Shown piece by piece: positions 1 through 7,162 of a stretch of 15,819 nucleotides of DNA. The notes under the pieces are model-generated. The model ran no database searches, had not been told where the DNA came from, and was given only the letters and a program-made list of their open reading frames with translations. This DNA comes from Pseudomonadota bacterium (lineage in GTDB: Bacteria; Desulfobacterota; Syntrophia; Syntrophales; UBA5619): positions 1 through 15,819 of the forward strand of contig JAHJXP010000072.1 of the NCBI GenBank assembly GCA_018827585.1, in the 5' to 3' direction. Made by a program: the position numbers and the translations under genes. Positions within the stretch are counted from its first letter, which is position 1. Each line of letters opens with the position of its first letter.

Positions 1-1
1 C

Positions 2-373
2 AAACTCTACTTCTTTGATGTGGGCCTGCTGGGAACCGCAAGCGGCATCGCCCCGGCCACGTTCCTGAACTATGACTTCGGCAGCTACCAGGGTTACGTC
101 GCGGAGAATTTCGTGGCTCAGGAACTGCGCGCCGCGGGAGATAAGACCCTCTTCTGCTGGCAGGGGCGCACGGCGGAAGTGGAATTTCTTCTTGAACGGG
201 AGGGGGAAGTCGTGCCCGTGGAGGTTAAATCCGGCTGGGTGACCCAATCGAAGAGCCTGAAGGTCTACATAGAGCGCTATCATCCCCCGAGGGTGTACAT
301 CCTGAGCGCCAACAATATAAGCCGGAGAAATATCGTTCATTATCTCCCACTCTATGCGGCCGGTCGTCTATAA
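2..373 (+). CDS. DUF4143-type AAA+ ATPase, C-terminal part (5' end outside window)
   Basis: The reading frame is open from base 2 to a TAA at 371-373, so the gene begins upstream of the window and only about 123 C-terminal residues are seen. The visible part starts with KLYFFDVGLLG and continues through YQGYVAENFVAQEL, which resembles the DUF4143 domain that follows the P-loop ATPase domain in a large family of prokaryotic AAA proteins. The segment EVEFLLEREGEVVPVEVKSG resembles a PD-(D/E)XK nuclease-like fold, with an acidic residue followed by E-x-K and a Glu in place of the usual first Asp. Cellular role is unknown; family members are often single-gene accessory loci. Nothing links it to the LPS genes downstream. 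The family call is by recognition, and the ATPase motifs cannot be checked here. Confidence 0.75.
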   Translation, partial: KLYFFDVGLLGTASGIAPATFLNYDFGSYQGYVAENFVAQELRAAGDKTLFCWQGRTAEVEFLLEREGEVVPVEVKSGWVTQSKSLKVYIERYHPPRVYILSANNISRRNIVHYLPLYAAGRL

Positions 374-381
374 AAAAATAG

Positions 382-409
382 TGCTGAGGACTGAGTGCTG
401 AGTGCTGGA
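382..409 (+). repeat. Degenerate heptamer tandem repeat
   Basis: Four consecutive 7-mers follow the stop codon of the DUF4143 gene: TGCTGAG, GACTGAG, TGCTGAG, TGCTGGA. The first and third are identical, and the second and fourth differ from them at two positions each. It is non-coding. Confidence 0.6.
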
Positions 410-418
410 ATAGAAATA

Positions 419-448
419 GGGGGACAGCGCCCCTATTTTTATGGGCGC
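419..448 (+). repeat. GGGGACAG-family repeat with small hairpin
   Basis: A GGGGGACAGCGCCC motif is followed by a T-rich spacer and GGGCGC. The GCGCCC (427-432) and GGGCGC (443-448) arms form a 6-bp stem with a 10-nt loop. A close relative of the same motif occurs at about 3990-4010, and related GGGGACAG motifs occur at about 4707 and 7163-7219. Such dispersed motifs resemble REP sequences mobilised by RAYT transposases, but no transposase is present in the window. Confidence 0.5.
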
Positions 449-527
449 CAGTTTGACCCAGAAAATTCTATGGGCAATATTTTGATTTCAGTTACGATGG
501 GTTTCCCCATTTTATTTTGATGAAGAT

Positions 528-592
528 CATTCTGCTTTCACGGCAAGCTCCCCCCCACCCTAACCTTCCCCCGCCAGGGGGGAGGGAATTTA
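528..592 (+). repeat. 65-bp dispersed repeat, left copy
   Basis: This 65-bp segment recurs in direct orientation at 15664-15728 with 3 mismatches (hand count). It contains a C-rich arm, the motif CCCCCGCCAGGGGGG that can fold back on itself, and the ending GGGAATTTA. Just beyond it, 600-614 is an exact reverse complement of 15587-15601 (motif GAGGTAATTGCAAAA), which suggests the end of a larger element. The rest of the 374-719 gap shows no gene and no promoter I would defend. Confidence 0.7.
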
Positions 593-719
593 TTGGTACT
601 TTTGCAATTACCTCATGATGAATACTATTTCAGAAAAAGATCCTTTCTGTTTGACCTAAAGATATTGTATATGACGGCGGTAAAGGTCATCAAGGCAGAG
701 GGAGTTCGGCATTAATAAT

Positions 720-2633
720 ATGCACCCACAATTAAGAAATCCAAAATTTTATGTCATGCTCTTCTCCGATGCGGCAATTTTTGTGCTTGCGCTCACGGCT
801 GCGTATTTTTTCCGGTTTGAGTTTGCGCTCATAGAATATGATGCCAGGCAGCTATATAATTTGCTCCTGTGGGTTGTTCCCTTGAAACTGTTTATTTTCT
901 TTGTGTTCGGCCTCTATAGGGGCATGTGGCGGTATACCGGTATCAGGGATTTCTGGAAGCTCGCCCAGGCGTGTATCGTATCGACGCTCTTCGTCATGGC
1001 CATAATCCTCATTGTTCACCGGTTCGCAGGGTTTTCACGGGCCGTGTTCATTTTGGATGGGGCCGTGACGTTTCTTCTGGTTGGCGGGCTGCGCATGGCC
1101 ATCAGGACCTTTTTCATGTCCTGGGATCGCGCTCGGGAAACCAATGTTTCCCTGAGGCCAAAGCATCGCAAGCGCGTACTCATCATCGGGGCCGGCGCCG
1201 CGGGAGAGAAGATCCTGCGGGAAATATTCGAAAATTATCAGCTCCATTATGAGGTGGCCGGTTTTATCGATGACAATCCCGACAAGCTCGGGCGGACGAT
1301 TCACGGTGTCCCCGTGCGGGGTTCCGTGGAGAAGCTGCCCGAAATCGTCGAAAGAGAAAATATCGAAGAGGTGCTCATCGCCATCCCTTCCGCCGGCGGC
1401 GAACAGATGCGGCGCGTAGTGGGCATCTGCAAGGATTGCAATGTCCTCTACAAGACGATGCCCGGCATCGGCGAAATCATCGACGGACGGGTCAGCCTCA
1501 AGGCGCTCAGGGATGTCCGGTATGAGGATTTACTGGGCAGGCGGCCCGTGGAACTGGATGCGACGGGCATCAGGAACTATCTGGATGGAAAAAGGGTTCT
1601 CATCACGGGCGGCGGCGGGTCCATCGGGTCGGAGTTGTGCCGGCAGGTCGTGAATTACCAGCCGTGCGCTCTCGTACTCGTGGACGCGAGCGAGGCGAAT
1701 CTCTTTCACATTCAGATGGAGCTTCAGCATGAATCCTGTTATCGCAGCGTTCACGCCATCCTCGGACACGTGCAGGACGGGCCGCTGATGACTTCCGTTT
1801 TCCGGAAATTCCGCCCTGAGGTGGTGTTTCACGCCGCCGCATACAAGCATGTTCCGATCCTTGAAAAGAATCCCTGGGAGGCGGTTACGAACAATATCGT
1901 GGGGAGCCGGGTGGTCATGGAGCTGGCCGTCGAGCACGGCGTGGGTCGGTTCGTCTTCGTTTCCACGGACAAGGCGGTCAGGCCGACCAATGTCATGGGG
2001 GCGAGCAAGCGCGTCGCCGAGCTTCTCCTGCAATCATTTCAGGGAAACGGCACAAAATTCATGGCCGTGCGGTTCGGCAACGTCGTCGGGTCTTCGGGAT
2101 CCGTTGTTCCGCTTTTCCGGCGACAGATCGAGTATGGCGGACCTGTGACGGTGACCCATCCCGAGATCAATCGCTATTTTATGACCATCCCTGAGGCCGC
2201 CCAGATGATCATGCAGGCGGGCGCCATGGGCGCGGGGGGGGAAATTTTCATTTTGAGGATGGGCACGCCCGTCAGAATTGCCGATATGGCCAGGGACCTG
2301 ATCCGGCTTTCCGGAAAGGAGCCGGACAGGGACATCAAAATCGTCTTTACGGGCCTGCGGGAAGGCGAGAAGCTCTACGAGGAACTCATCACCGTCGGCG
2401 AGGGCATTGTCCCGACAGGGCACGAGAAGATCATGGTCATTCGCGCCGATGGGCAAGGTGCTCTATCCGGGACTCCGCAGGAATTAGCCGCCCGTTTGGA
2501 TGAGCAACTGGCCGGCCTGTCCGAGGCGGCCGATCGTTTCGATGCCGGGGAGATCAAAAAGAGACTGCAGGAGATCGTTCCTGAGTACATTCCCCAGGAA
2601 AACCGGAGCGTTTTTCAAACTCCGCCTGCATGA
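720..2633 (+). CDS. CapD/WbpM-type nucleoside-diphosphate-sugar 4,6-dehydratase, membrane-anchored
   Basis: Probable UDP-sugar 4,6-dehydratase/epimerase of the CapD/WbpM/PglF type, acting at the inner membrane in precursor synthesis for O-antigen, capsule or glycoprotein sugars. The 637 residues match the usual long form. There are four predicted membrane segments (about 11-31, 48-67, 82-100, 108-125), a first Rossmann-like domain with GAGAAG (157-162), and a second, catalytic SDR domain with TGGGGSIGSE (296-305). The STDK motif is at 415-418, and the M-x3-K pair (Met426, Lys430) replaces the SDR Tyr-x3-Lys; this Met substitution is typical of the WbpM class. The SDR domain also carries HAAAYKHVP (371-379). 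The start at 720 fits the N-terminus, but the purine-rich GAGGGAG lies about 15 nt upstream, so initiation looks weak. The GT9 gene follows 42 bp downstream, and the two are probably co-transcribed. Substrate cannot be told from sequence. Confidence 0.93.
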   Translation: MHPQLRNPKFYVMLFSDAAIFVLALTAAYFFRFEFALIEYDARQLYNLLLWVVPLKLFIFFVFGLYRGMWRYTGIRDFWKLAQACIVSTLFVMAIILIVHRFAGFSRAVFILDGAVTFLLVGGLRMAIRTFFMSWDRARETNVSLRPKHRKRVLIIGAGAAGEKILREIFENYQLHYEVAGFIDDNPDKLGRTIHGVPVRGSVEKLPEIVERENIEEVLIAIPSAGGEQMRRVVGICKDCNVLYKTMPGIGEIIDGRVSLKALRDVRYEDLLGRRPVELDATGIRNYLDGKRVLITGGGGSIGSELCRQVVNYQPCALVLVDASEANLFHIQMELQHESCYRSVHAILGHVQDGPLMTSVFRKFRPEVVFHAAAYKHVPILEKNPWEAVTNNIVGSRVVMELAVEHGVGRFVFVSTDKAVRPTNVMGASKRVAELLLQSFQGNGTKFMAVRFGNVVGSSGSVVPLFRRQIEYGGPVTVTHPEINRYFMTIPEAAQMIMQAGAMGAGGEIFILRMGTPVRIADMARDLIRLSGKEPDRDIKIVFTGLREGEKLYEELITVGEGIVPTGHEKIMVIRADGQGALSGTPQELAARLDEQLAGLSEAADRFDAGEIKKRLQEIVPEYIPQENRSVFQTPPA

Positions 2634-2675
2634 TGCTTCCGATCTGCCTGTTTTCCCCATGAGAAGGCCTGCCGG

Positions 2676-3863
2676 ATGATCTATCTCGAGGATACAGGAC
2701 GCACGGCCCCCCGGCCATTGTCTGTCCGCCGCGTCCTGATCATCCAACTCGGCGACATCGGCGACGTGGTCTGGTCCCTTCCCGCCTTCAGGGCCGTCCG
2801 GGAGGCCTGGCCAGGGGCGGCCGTTTCGGTGCTGCTTCGTGCAGGGAACGGATCCCTGCTTACCTCGGAGAGTCATCCTCCAAAGATCTTCGAGGTTCGG
2901 AAAGGGGTTTGGGAGTCTCTCCGTCTGATTTGGGCGCTCCGCCGGGAGAAGTTCGACCTCGTTTTCGATCTGAGGGGTGATGAACGGGGTGGATATACGG
3001 CCTTCCTGACGGGGGCGCCGGTCCGCGCCGCCCGCCATTATCCGGCACTTGCCTGGCCTCGGAATCTCCTCTTCACGCACCTAATTGCATCGCCGGTCGG
3101 ATCCATGCCGACGGGGGCCGCGGAATCTTCCCTCTCCATCCTCCGTGCCTTCGGAATCGAGACCAAATCCGTCATTCCGAATCTCCAACTGTCGGCGGAG
3201 GCGCGAGCGAGGGTATCCCAGATTCTCGCCGACGAAGGGATCACCGCGGCGGTCGAGACTTCGGGAACAACGGCCCGAGGCGACCTGAAAGCCTTTCCCG
3301 CCGGTACACTTGCCCTCTCCCGGTTAGAACCCACCCCCGCTTCTTTGGCGGCAGGTCATTCAGAGAGGGGTGGGGCGTGGGTGACGGTGAATCCCTTTTC
3401 ACGCTGGTCGTACAAGGAGTGGGGCGTTGAGAAATGGGTGCAGGTCACGGATTGGCTTCGGCGGGATTTCGGGATCGCAACCGTCCTCGTCGGCGCCCCG
3501 GCCGAGAGGGAAAGGGCCGAAGAACTGGCCAGGGCCTGTTCCGGACGGGTCCATAACCTGACCGGCAGGACGACGCTCGCGGAGCTGGCGGGAATCCTGG
3601 AGCTGAGCCGCCTCCACATCGGCGTGGACAGCGCCGCGCCGCACATCGCCGCCGCCGTGGGGACGCAGACCGTCACCCTCTACGGCCCGTCTGACTGGCG
3701 GCACTGGAAGCCGCCGGGGGAAAGCCACCGCGTCGTCGTCTCCGGGATGGACTGCGTTCCCTGCCATCAAAAGGGATGTGATGGAAGCGGCGTCAGCCGT
3801 TGCCTCGATACCCTGGAGGTTGGCCAGGTTCAGGCGGTCGTCTGCGAGGCGCTCTTTGGGTGA
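2676..3863 (+). CDS. Glycosyltransferase family 9, heptosyltransferase III-like
   Basis: GT-B fold glycosyltransferase of family 9, probably adding a heptose or related sugar to the LPS core on the cytoplasmic face. The N-terminal domain opens with RRVLIIQLGDIGDVVWSLPA (residues 18-37), the family's conserved acceptor-side start. The C-terminal nucleotide-sugar domain has HIGVDSAAPHIAAAVGT (314-330), in which the usual DSGPMH is replaced by DSAAPH (318-323), then LYGPSDWRHW. A Cys cluster C360-x2-C363-x4-C368-x7-C376 lies near the C-terminus. Residues about 194-234 form an interdomain linker rich in Gly, Ala, Ser and Pro that looks inserted. This variant resembles WaaQ-type proteins, but donor and acceptor are not determined. 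It follows the CapD-like gene on the same strand. Part of its 5' end is duplicated as a remnant about 2 kb downstream. Confidence 0.87.
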   Translation: MIYLEDTGRTAPRPLSVRRVLIIQLGDIGDVVWSLPAFRAVREAWPGAAVSVLLRAGNGSLLTSESHPPKIFEVRKGVWESLRLIWALRREKFDLVFDLRGDERGGYTAFLTGAPVRAARHYPALAWPRNLLFTHLIASPVGSMPTGAAESSLSILRAFGIETKSVIPNLQLSAEARARVSQILADEGITAAVETSGTTARGDLKAFPAGTLALSRLEPTPASLAAGHSERGGAWVTVNPFSRWSYKEWGVEKWVQVTDWLRRDFGIATVLVGAPAERERAEELARACSGRVHNLTGRTTLAELAGILELSRLHIGVDSAAPHIAAAVGTQTVTLYGPSDWRHWKPPGESHRVVVSGMDCVPCHQKGCDGSGVSRCLDTLEVGQVQAVVCEALFG

Positions 3864-3946
3864 TCCTTCTTTCCGGATGGATCGGTGCTTCTAAAGAAAA
3901 ACGGTTGTCTGAGACCGGGAAATTCCCGGGACCGTCTCCTGCGGAA

Positions 3947-3963
3947 GCCTCCCCGGGGGAGGC
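3947..3963 (+). terminator. Short GC hairpin downstream of the GT9 gene
   Basis: GCCTCCCC and GGGGAGGC are perfect complements separated by one G, giving about a 7-bp stem with a 3-nt loop, 83 bp after the GT9 stop. A second small palindrome, GGGAAATTCCC, lies about 25 bp upstream. No clear T-tract follows, so terminator function is uncertain; it could equally be a repeat remnant. Confidence 0.3.
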
Positions 3964-4014
3964 ATAATCTCAAGACCTTTAAATATACGAGGGGGACAGC
4001 GCCCATTTATTTTC

Positions 4015-4043
4015 TTGACGCAGGGCCGTTTGCAATGTATCCT
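4015..4043 (+). promoter_or_regulatory. Sigma70-like promoter of the AbrB/PIN module
   Basis: TTGACG (4015-4020) is separated by exactly 17 bp from TATCCT (4038-4043). An imperfect inverted repeat, TTGCAAT (4030-4036) and ATTGTAA (4045-4051), straddles the -10 region and is a plausible operator for the antitoxin. A strong AGGAGG Shine-Dalgarno (4051-4056) sits 6 nt before the ATG at 4063. Promoter assignment is by consensus match only. Confidence 0.55.
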
Positions 4044-4062
4044 TATTGTAAGGAGGTAAGGA

Positions 4063-4302
4063 ATGCTTGCAAAACTCACCACCAAGAATCAACTGACGCT
4101 GCCACGGGATATTGCTAAAGAATTCAACGGCATCAAATATTTCGACGTCGCCGTACAAGAGGGCCGGATTGTCCTGGCACCCGTCAGGATCCAACCCGTG
4201 GACGCCAATCTGGCGGGGATCCGCAAGAAAATGGAGAAACTCGGGATCACGCCGGCCAATGTGGCGGAGGCGATCCGATGGGCGAGAAGCAGAGCGAAGT
4301 GA
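4063..4302 (+). CDS. AbrB/MazE-type antitoxin (SpoVT-AbrB DNA-binding domain)
   Basis: Probable antitoxin and autorepressor of the downstream PIN toxin. The first 45 or so of its 79 residues fit a swapped-hairpin AbrB domain: MLAKLTTKNQLTLPRDIAKE, then FDVAVQEGRIVLAPV. The charged C-terminal part (IRKKMEKLGITPANVAEAIRWARS) would bind the toxin. The start is secure: AGGAGG lies 6 nt upstream of the ATG. The toxin gene begins inside its last 25 bases, the usual arrangement for such modules and a sign of coupled translation. The promoter and candidate operator are directly upstream. The module looks like an accessory insertion between the + strand sugar genes and the minus-strand LPS operon. Confidence 0.88.
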   Translation: MLAKLTTKNQLTLPRDIAKEFNGIKYFDVAVQEGRIVLAPVRIQPVDANLAGIRKKMEKLGITPANVAEAIRWARSRAK

Positions 4303-4697
4303 CCCGGGCCGTTCTGGATACGAATGTCCTTGTTTCAGCCCTGCTGTTCCCTGGAGAGTTGGAGCGGATCGTAACGGGCTGGAAATCGGGGGCGTTTGTG
4401 CCGGTATTTTCGCGCGAAACGTTTGACGAGTTCAGGAAAGTCCTCGCCTATCCGAAATTTGAACTGACTGCTCAGGAAATTGTTGCCCTGATCGAAGACG
4501 AGGTGCTTCCTTTCTGCGAAGTGGTCGATGTCAATGAAGAGATTCGCGGCGTGTGCCGGGACCCGGCGGACGATCCATTCCTTACCTGTGCCGTGGCTGC
4601 GAACGCCGACTGCATTGTCAGTGGGGACAGGGATCTGCTCGATCTCGGCAGTTTCCGCAACATTCCCATCATCACCGCCGCCGCTTTCCTCCGATAA
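4278..4697 (+). CDS. PIN-domain toxin (putative RNase, PIN family)
   Basis: Putative endoribonuclease toxin of the PIN superfamily, partner of the AbrB-type antitoxin. Its 139 residues show the acidic active-site pattern: Asp14 in LDTNVLVS, Glu51 in FDEFRKVL, Asp95/Asp98/Asp99 in CRDPADDPFLTCA, and Asp117/Asp119 in VSGDRDLL. The C-terminus, IPIITAAAFL, is typical of the family group annotated as 'putative toxin-antitoxin system toxin component, PIN family'. The ATG at 4278 overlaps the antitoxin by 25 bp. Another possible start would lie closer to the RAVLDTNV strand, but no better-placed one is obvious. RNA target is unknown. Confidence 0.9.
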   Translation: MGEKQSEVTRAVLDTNVLVSALLFPGELERIVTGWKSGAFVPVFSRETFDEFRKVLAYPKFELTAQEIVALIEDEVLPFCEVVDVNEEIRGVCRDPADDPFLTCAVAANADCIVSGDRDLLDLGSFRNIPIITAAAFLR

Positions 4698-4751
4698 AGT
4701 GAAAAGTGGGGACAGCAGGAGTTTATGGGGGGCACAGTCCCTGGACCGTTG

Positions 4752-4839
4752 ACTGCCAACCGTGTCCTGGTCATCCAACTCGGTGACAATAGTGATGTGG
4801 TCTGGTCCCTTCCCGCATTCAGGACGGTTCGGGAGGACT
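4752..4839 (+). pseudogene. Truncated, decayed copy of a GT9 gene 5' end
   Basis: Translation in the frame of an ATG at 4725 gives NRVLVIQLGDNSDVVWSLPA followed by FRTVRE. This aligns with the start of the GT9 gene at about 2730-2808. Over 26 codons I count 13 nucleotide differences in 78 (about 83% identity). The conserved GDIGD has become GDNSD. Homology ends at about 4838, and the frame closes at TGA 4872-4874, giving a 49-codon ORF that cannot be a working transferase. It lies in direct orientation 3' of the AbrB/PIN module and overlaps the 3' end of the convergent trm112 gene. Confidence 0.75.
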
Positions 4840-5016
4840 TTACGGATTGTCCAGCGGTTTCGCCTCGTCGATGAGCATGATCGGGATATCTTCCCGGATC
4901 TCGTAGAGCAGGCGGCACCTCTCGCAGATCAGGCCGTCCTCTTCCGGAGTCAGGCGCAGTTCGCCCTTGCACTTCGGGCAGACCAGTATCTCCAGCAGTT
5001 CCTTGCTGATTCCCAT
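4840..5016 (-). CDS. Trm112-family zinc-ribbon protein (YcaR-like)
   Basis: This 58-residue protein starts MGISKELLEILVCPKCKGEL. Two CxxC pairs (Cys13/Cys16 and Cys31/Cys34) form the predicted zinc ribbon, followed by YEIREDIPIMLIDEA, which is highly characteristic of the Trm112/UPF0434 family. Eukaryotic Trm112 activates methyltransferases; the bacterial small form (E. coli YcaR, encoded beside lpxK and kdsB) has no firmly known role here. A GGGAGGAG Shine-Dalgarno lies a few bases before the ATG. It follows the waaC-like gene by 29 bp on the same strand and is the last gene of the LPS cluster. Its stop codon abuts the decayed GT9 copy coming from the other strand. Confidence 0.9.
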   Translation of the reverse strand: MGISKELLEILVCPKCKGELRLTPEEDGLICERCRLLYEIREDIPIMLIDEAKPLDNP

Positions 5017-5045
5017 CCTTCACTCCTCCCGCCATCATATCCGTT

Positions 5046-6365
5046 TCATTTCCCCAGAGTATCCTTAACCGCCGTAAAGACCTCCTCCACGCCGATTCCC
5101 TTCATGCACCGGGGATCTTCGCAATGTTTCCGGAAGCAGGGGCTGCACGAAAGATCGCCGCGGATCACCCTGTGGCCCGGGCCGTAGGGGCCCGTCCGGG
5201 TCGGGTCGGTCGGCCCGAACAGGGCGACGACCGGTGTTCCCCCCCCCGCCGCGAGGTGCATCGGGCCGGAGTCGGTCGAAACGACGAGGGCCGCCTGGCG
5301 GTAGAGGCAGGCCAGCTCCCGGAGCGAAGTCTTTCCGCCCAGGTTGACGGCACCTGTCTTCATCTTTGCTCGAATCCTCTCCAGCGGTTCGGCTTTCCCC
5401 CCCGTCAAAACCACGCCGATTCCCAGCTCCGTCCGGATCCGGTCGCAGAGCTCCGCAAACTTTTCGTCCCCCCAGAGCTTCGTCTCCCAGAAGGCGACCG
5501 GATTGACGGCCACAAAATCAAGTCTTCCGAAGTCGGATCTTTCCCCGTCCATAGCCAGCGTCCGACCCCGCACCTCCCCGCTTTGCTGAAAATTCGAAAC
5601 CCGCGCCTCGTTCCCGGACCCCTGCCTCTGTGGGCGCTCTCCCTCCACTGCGGATGAAGAGAGTCCTGCTTCCTCCCCCAAGGCCTCTTTTCGTGCTTCC
5701 AGAGGCTGATTGACATCCTTCCAGAAACTTCTTTCGACTGCACGCTCCCCACCCGATCCGTCATTTTCCCCGCCACTTTCCCCGGTCGTCATAATCCCTG
5801 AGTGTTCGTCGAGTAAGGCCTCTACGTGCCGCCTCTCCTCTTCGCCGACGGCGATGGTAAATTCCGGCGCCGCCGCAAGGCAAGTCGCGCCCCGGTCATC
5901 ACGCCCCGCGGCCAGGTAGCGGACGAAGTCGAGGTAGCGGTCCACCGCGTGCCTGCCGAGGTCCTCGGGGATCTTTTCGTTGTAGAACAGGCCGCTTCCC
6001 TCTTGGAGGCTTGCGTAGCCTAACTTCCGTTTCCCGCCGCTGAGAAAGACAATGACGGCGCTCTTGAGGAGTCCGTGGAAATCGATGACGAGGTCGTAGC
6101 GGCGACTGCGAAGTTCTCTGAGAAATGCACGCATTTCCCCCAGAGACTTTATGATTAGCCCCCGCCGGAGCCCGCTCAGCCATGTCTTGCGGCGGGAGAC
6201 GATCACCCGGTTGAGATCGGGATGGTCCGCCAGCAGGTCGGCGGCGGCCTCCTCGACGACCCAGGTGATATCCGCATCGGGGTAGAGCCTCCGCAGGGCG
6301 GCGAGCGCCGGCAGGGTGTGGATGACGTCGCCGATGGCGCTGAGTTTGACGATCAGGATGTTCAC
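5046..6365 (-). CDS. waaC: LPS heptosyltransferase, WaaC-like (GT9) with large linker insert
   Basis: Probable ADP-heptose:LPS heptosyltransferase adding the first core heptose to Kdo2-lipid A. I use the GTG at 6365 because it overlaps the gmhB stop as GTGA and places NILIVKLSAIGDVIHTLPA at the N-terminus, as in WaaC; an in-frame ATG at 6389 is the alternative. Protein of 439 residues against about 320-350 for the family. The excess is a hydrophilic stretch of some 90 residues (about 187-280) between the two Rossmann domains, rich in Glu, Gly, Ser and Arg, unlike the flanking domains. The C-terminal domain is intact: AVNPVAFWETKLWGDEKF, TDSGPMHLAAGGGTPVVALF (Asp365), then the Cys cluster C-x2-C-x4-C-x4-C. 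The WaaC rather than WaaF role is inferred from the SAIGDVIHTLPA start and the presence of a better WaaF nearby. Confidence 0.88.
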   Translation of the reverse strand: MNILIVKLSAIGDVIHTLPALAALRRLYPDADITWVVEEAAADLLADHPDLNRVIVSRRKTWLSGLRRGLIIKSLGEMRAFLRELRSRRYDLVIDFHGLLKSAVIVFLSGGKRKLGYASLQEGSGLFYNEKIPEDLGRHAVDRYLDFVRYLAAGRDDRGATCLAAAPEFTIAVGEEERRHVEALLDEHSGIMTTGESGGENDGSGGERAVERSFWKDVNQPLEARKEALGEEAGLSSSAVEGERPQRQGSGNEARVSNFQQSGEVRGRTLAMDGERSDFGRLDFVAVNPVAFWETKLWGDEKFAELCDRIRTELGIGVVLTGGKAEPLERIRAKMKTGAVNLGGKTSLRELACLYRQAALVVSTDSGPMHLAAGGGTPVVALFGPTDPTRTGPYGPGHRVIRGDLSCSPCFRKHCEDPRCMKGIGVEEVFTAVKDTLGK

Positions 6366-7021
6366 GGTTTGCGGTCCCTCAGGATCCACTGCACGGCTTC
6401 GAGGATATCCGCAGCGATGTAATACGGTTGCCGGGGATCGGCCTGCCGAACGGCATCCCTTGACGTCGCGGCCGGGCCTTTTTCCAGCGGTCCCCGGGAG
6501 GAGCCCTCGCGCTCCAGTTTCAGGATCTCCTCTCCGCCGTAGCCGGTCCGGACGAGGACCCCCTTCATACCGGCCCTTGTACCCGCCTCGATGTCCTTGA
6601 GCGTGTCCCCTATCACACAGGAGTGGGCGAGATCAAGCCGGAGCTCCTCCTCCGCCCGGAGGAGAAGACCCGGCGACGGTTTCCGGCAGTCGCAGGACAT
6701 CAGGTAATTCCCCCGCCCCTCGGTCGGGTGGTGGGGGCAGAAGTAGATTCCGTCGAGGAATGCCCCTTCCGCCCGAAGCATTTCCCGAAGGCGCGTATTT
6801 ACTTGATGAACGAAGCCCTCGTCGAACATCCCCCGGGCAACCCCCGACTGGTTCGTGACGACGACCGCCTTCATTCCGCTTTTGTTGATCAGGCGGATCG
6901 CCTCGGCTGCGCCGGGGATCAGCCGGAGCTTCTCTATGCGGTCGAGGTACCCCACCTCCTCGTTGATCGTTCCGTCGCGGTCCAGGAAGACCGCCGCCTG
7001 TCGTTTCTTTTCTTTCATCAA
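6362..7021 (-). CDS. gmhB: D,D-heptose 1,7-bisphosphate 7-phosphatase (HAD family)
   Basis: Removes the C7 phosphate of D-glycero-D-manno-heptose 1,7-bisphosphate in ADP-heptose synthesis, supplying the donor used by the heptosyltransferases on either side. The 219 residues carry HAD motif I FLDRDGTIN (Asp14, Asp16), motif II VVTNQSG (55-60 region), the GmhB zinc loop CPHHP (from Cys95) with CDCRKP (Cys110, Cys112 and the motif III Lys114), and motif IV VIGDTLKDIEAG (Asp139, Asp143). The C-terminus is about 25-30 residues longer than typical, with a charged GSSRGPLEKG segment. Two consecutive ATGs open the gene; the first is at 7021. Its stop overlaps the GTG of the waaC-like gene by 4 bp. 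Upstream, a hairpin and a repeat core separate it from waaF. Confidence 0.93.
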   Translation of the reverse strand: MMKEKKRQAAVFLDRDGTINEEVGYLDRIEKLRLIPGAAEAIRLINKSGMKAVVVTNQSGVARGMFDEGFVHQVNTRLREMLRAEGAFLDGIYFCPHHPTEGRGNYLMSCDCRKPSPGLLLRAEEELRLDLAHSCVIGDTLKDIEAGTRAGMKGVLVRTGYGGEEILKLEREGSSRGPLEKGPAATSRDAVRQADPRQPYYIAADILEAVQWILRDRKP

Positions 7022-7026
7022 TCCGG

Positions 7027-7136
7027 TTTTTATTTCCCCCTCCCCTTGCCCCCTCCTGCCTCCCCCAGCAAGTGGGGGAGGGTAAGAGGAAGAAAGTTAT
7101 TATTGCCCACCCACCGGGGGAGGGCAATAATAACTT
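7027..7136 (+). repeat. Core copy of the MITE-like element, ends missing
   Basis: The segment from CCCCCTCCCCTTGCCCC through the motif CCCCCAGCAAGTGGGGG to GAGGAAGAAAGTTATTATTG closely matches the middle of the elements at 15364-15571 (same orientation) and 12892-13133 (opposite). Neither copy of the CTCGTAAAAAGT terminal repeat is recognisable here. Its right part forms a separate inverted repeat with GTTATTATTGCCC and GGGCAATAATAAC as arms. It lies between waaF and gmhB. Confidence 0.65.
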
Positions 7137-7162
7137 TCACTTTATCGACAGCAACTTCCGGT

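Noticed and set aside
640..719. Promoter before the CapD-like gene (TTGACC at about 651)
   Set aside because: No -10 hexamer at acceptable spacing; the nearest TATATG is only about 11 bp away.
4762..5187. 141-codon + strand ORF after the PIN toxin
   Set aside because: It runs antisense through trm112 and the end of the waaC-like gene; its start is only an out-of-frame reading of the GT9 remnant.
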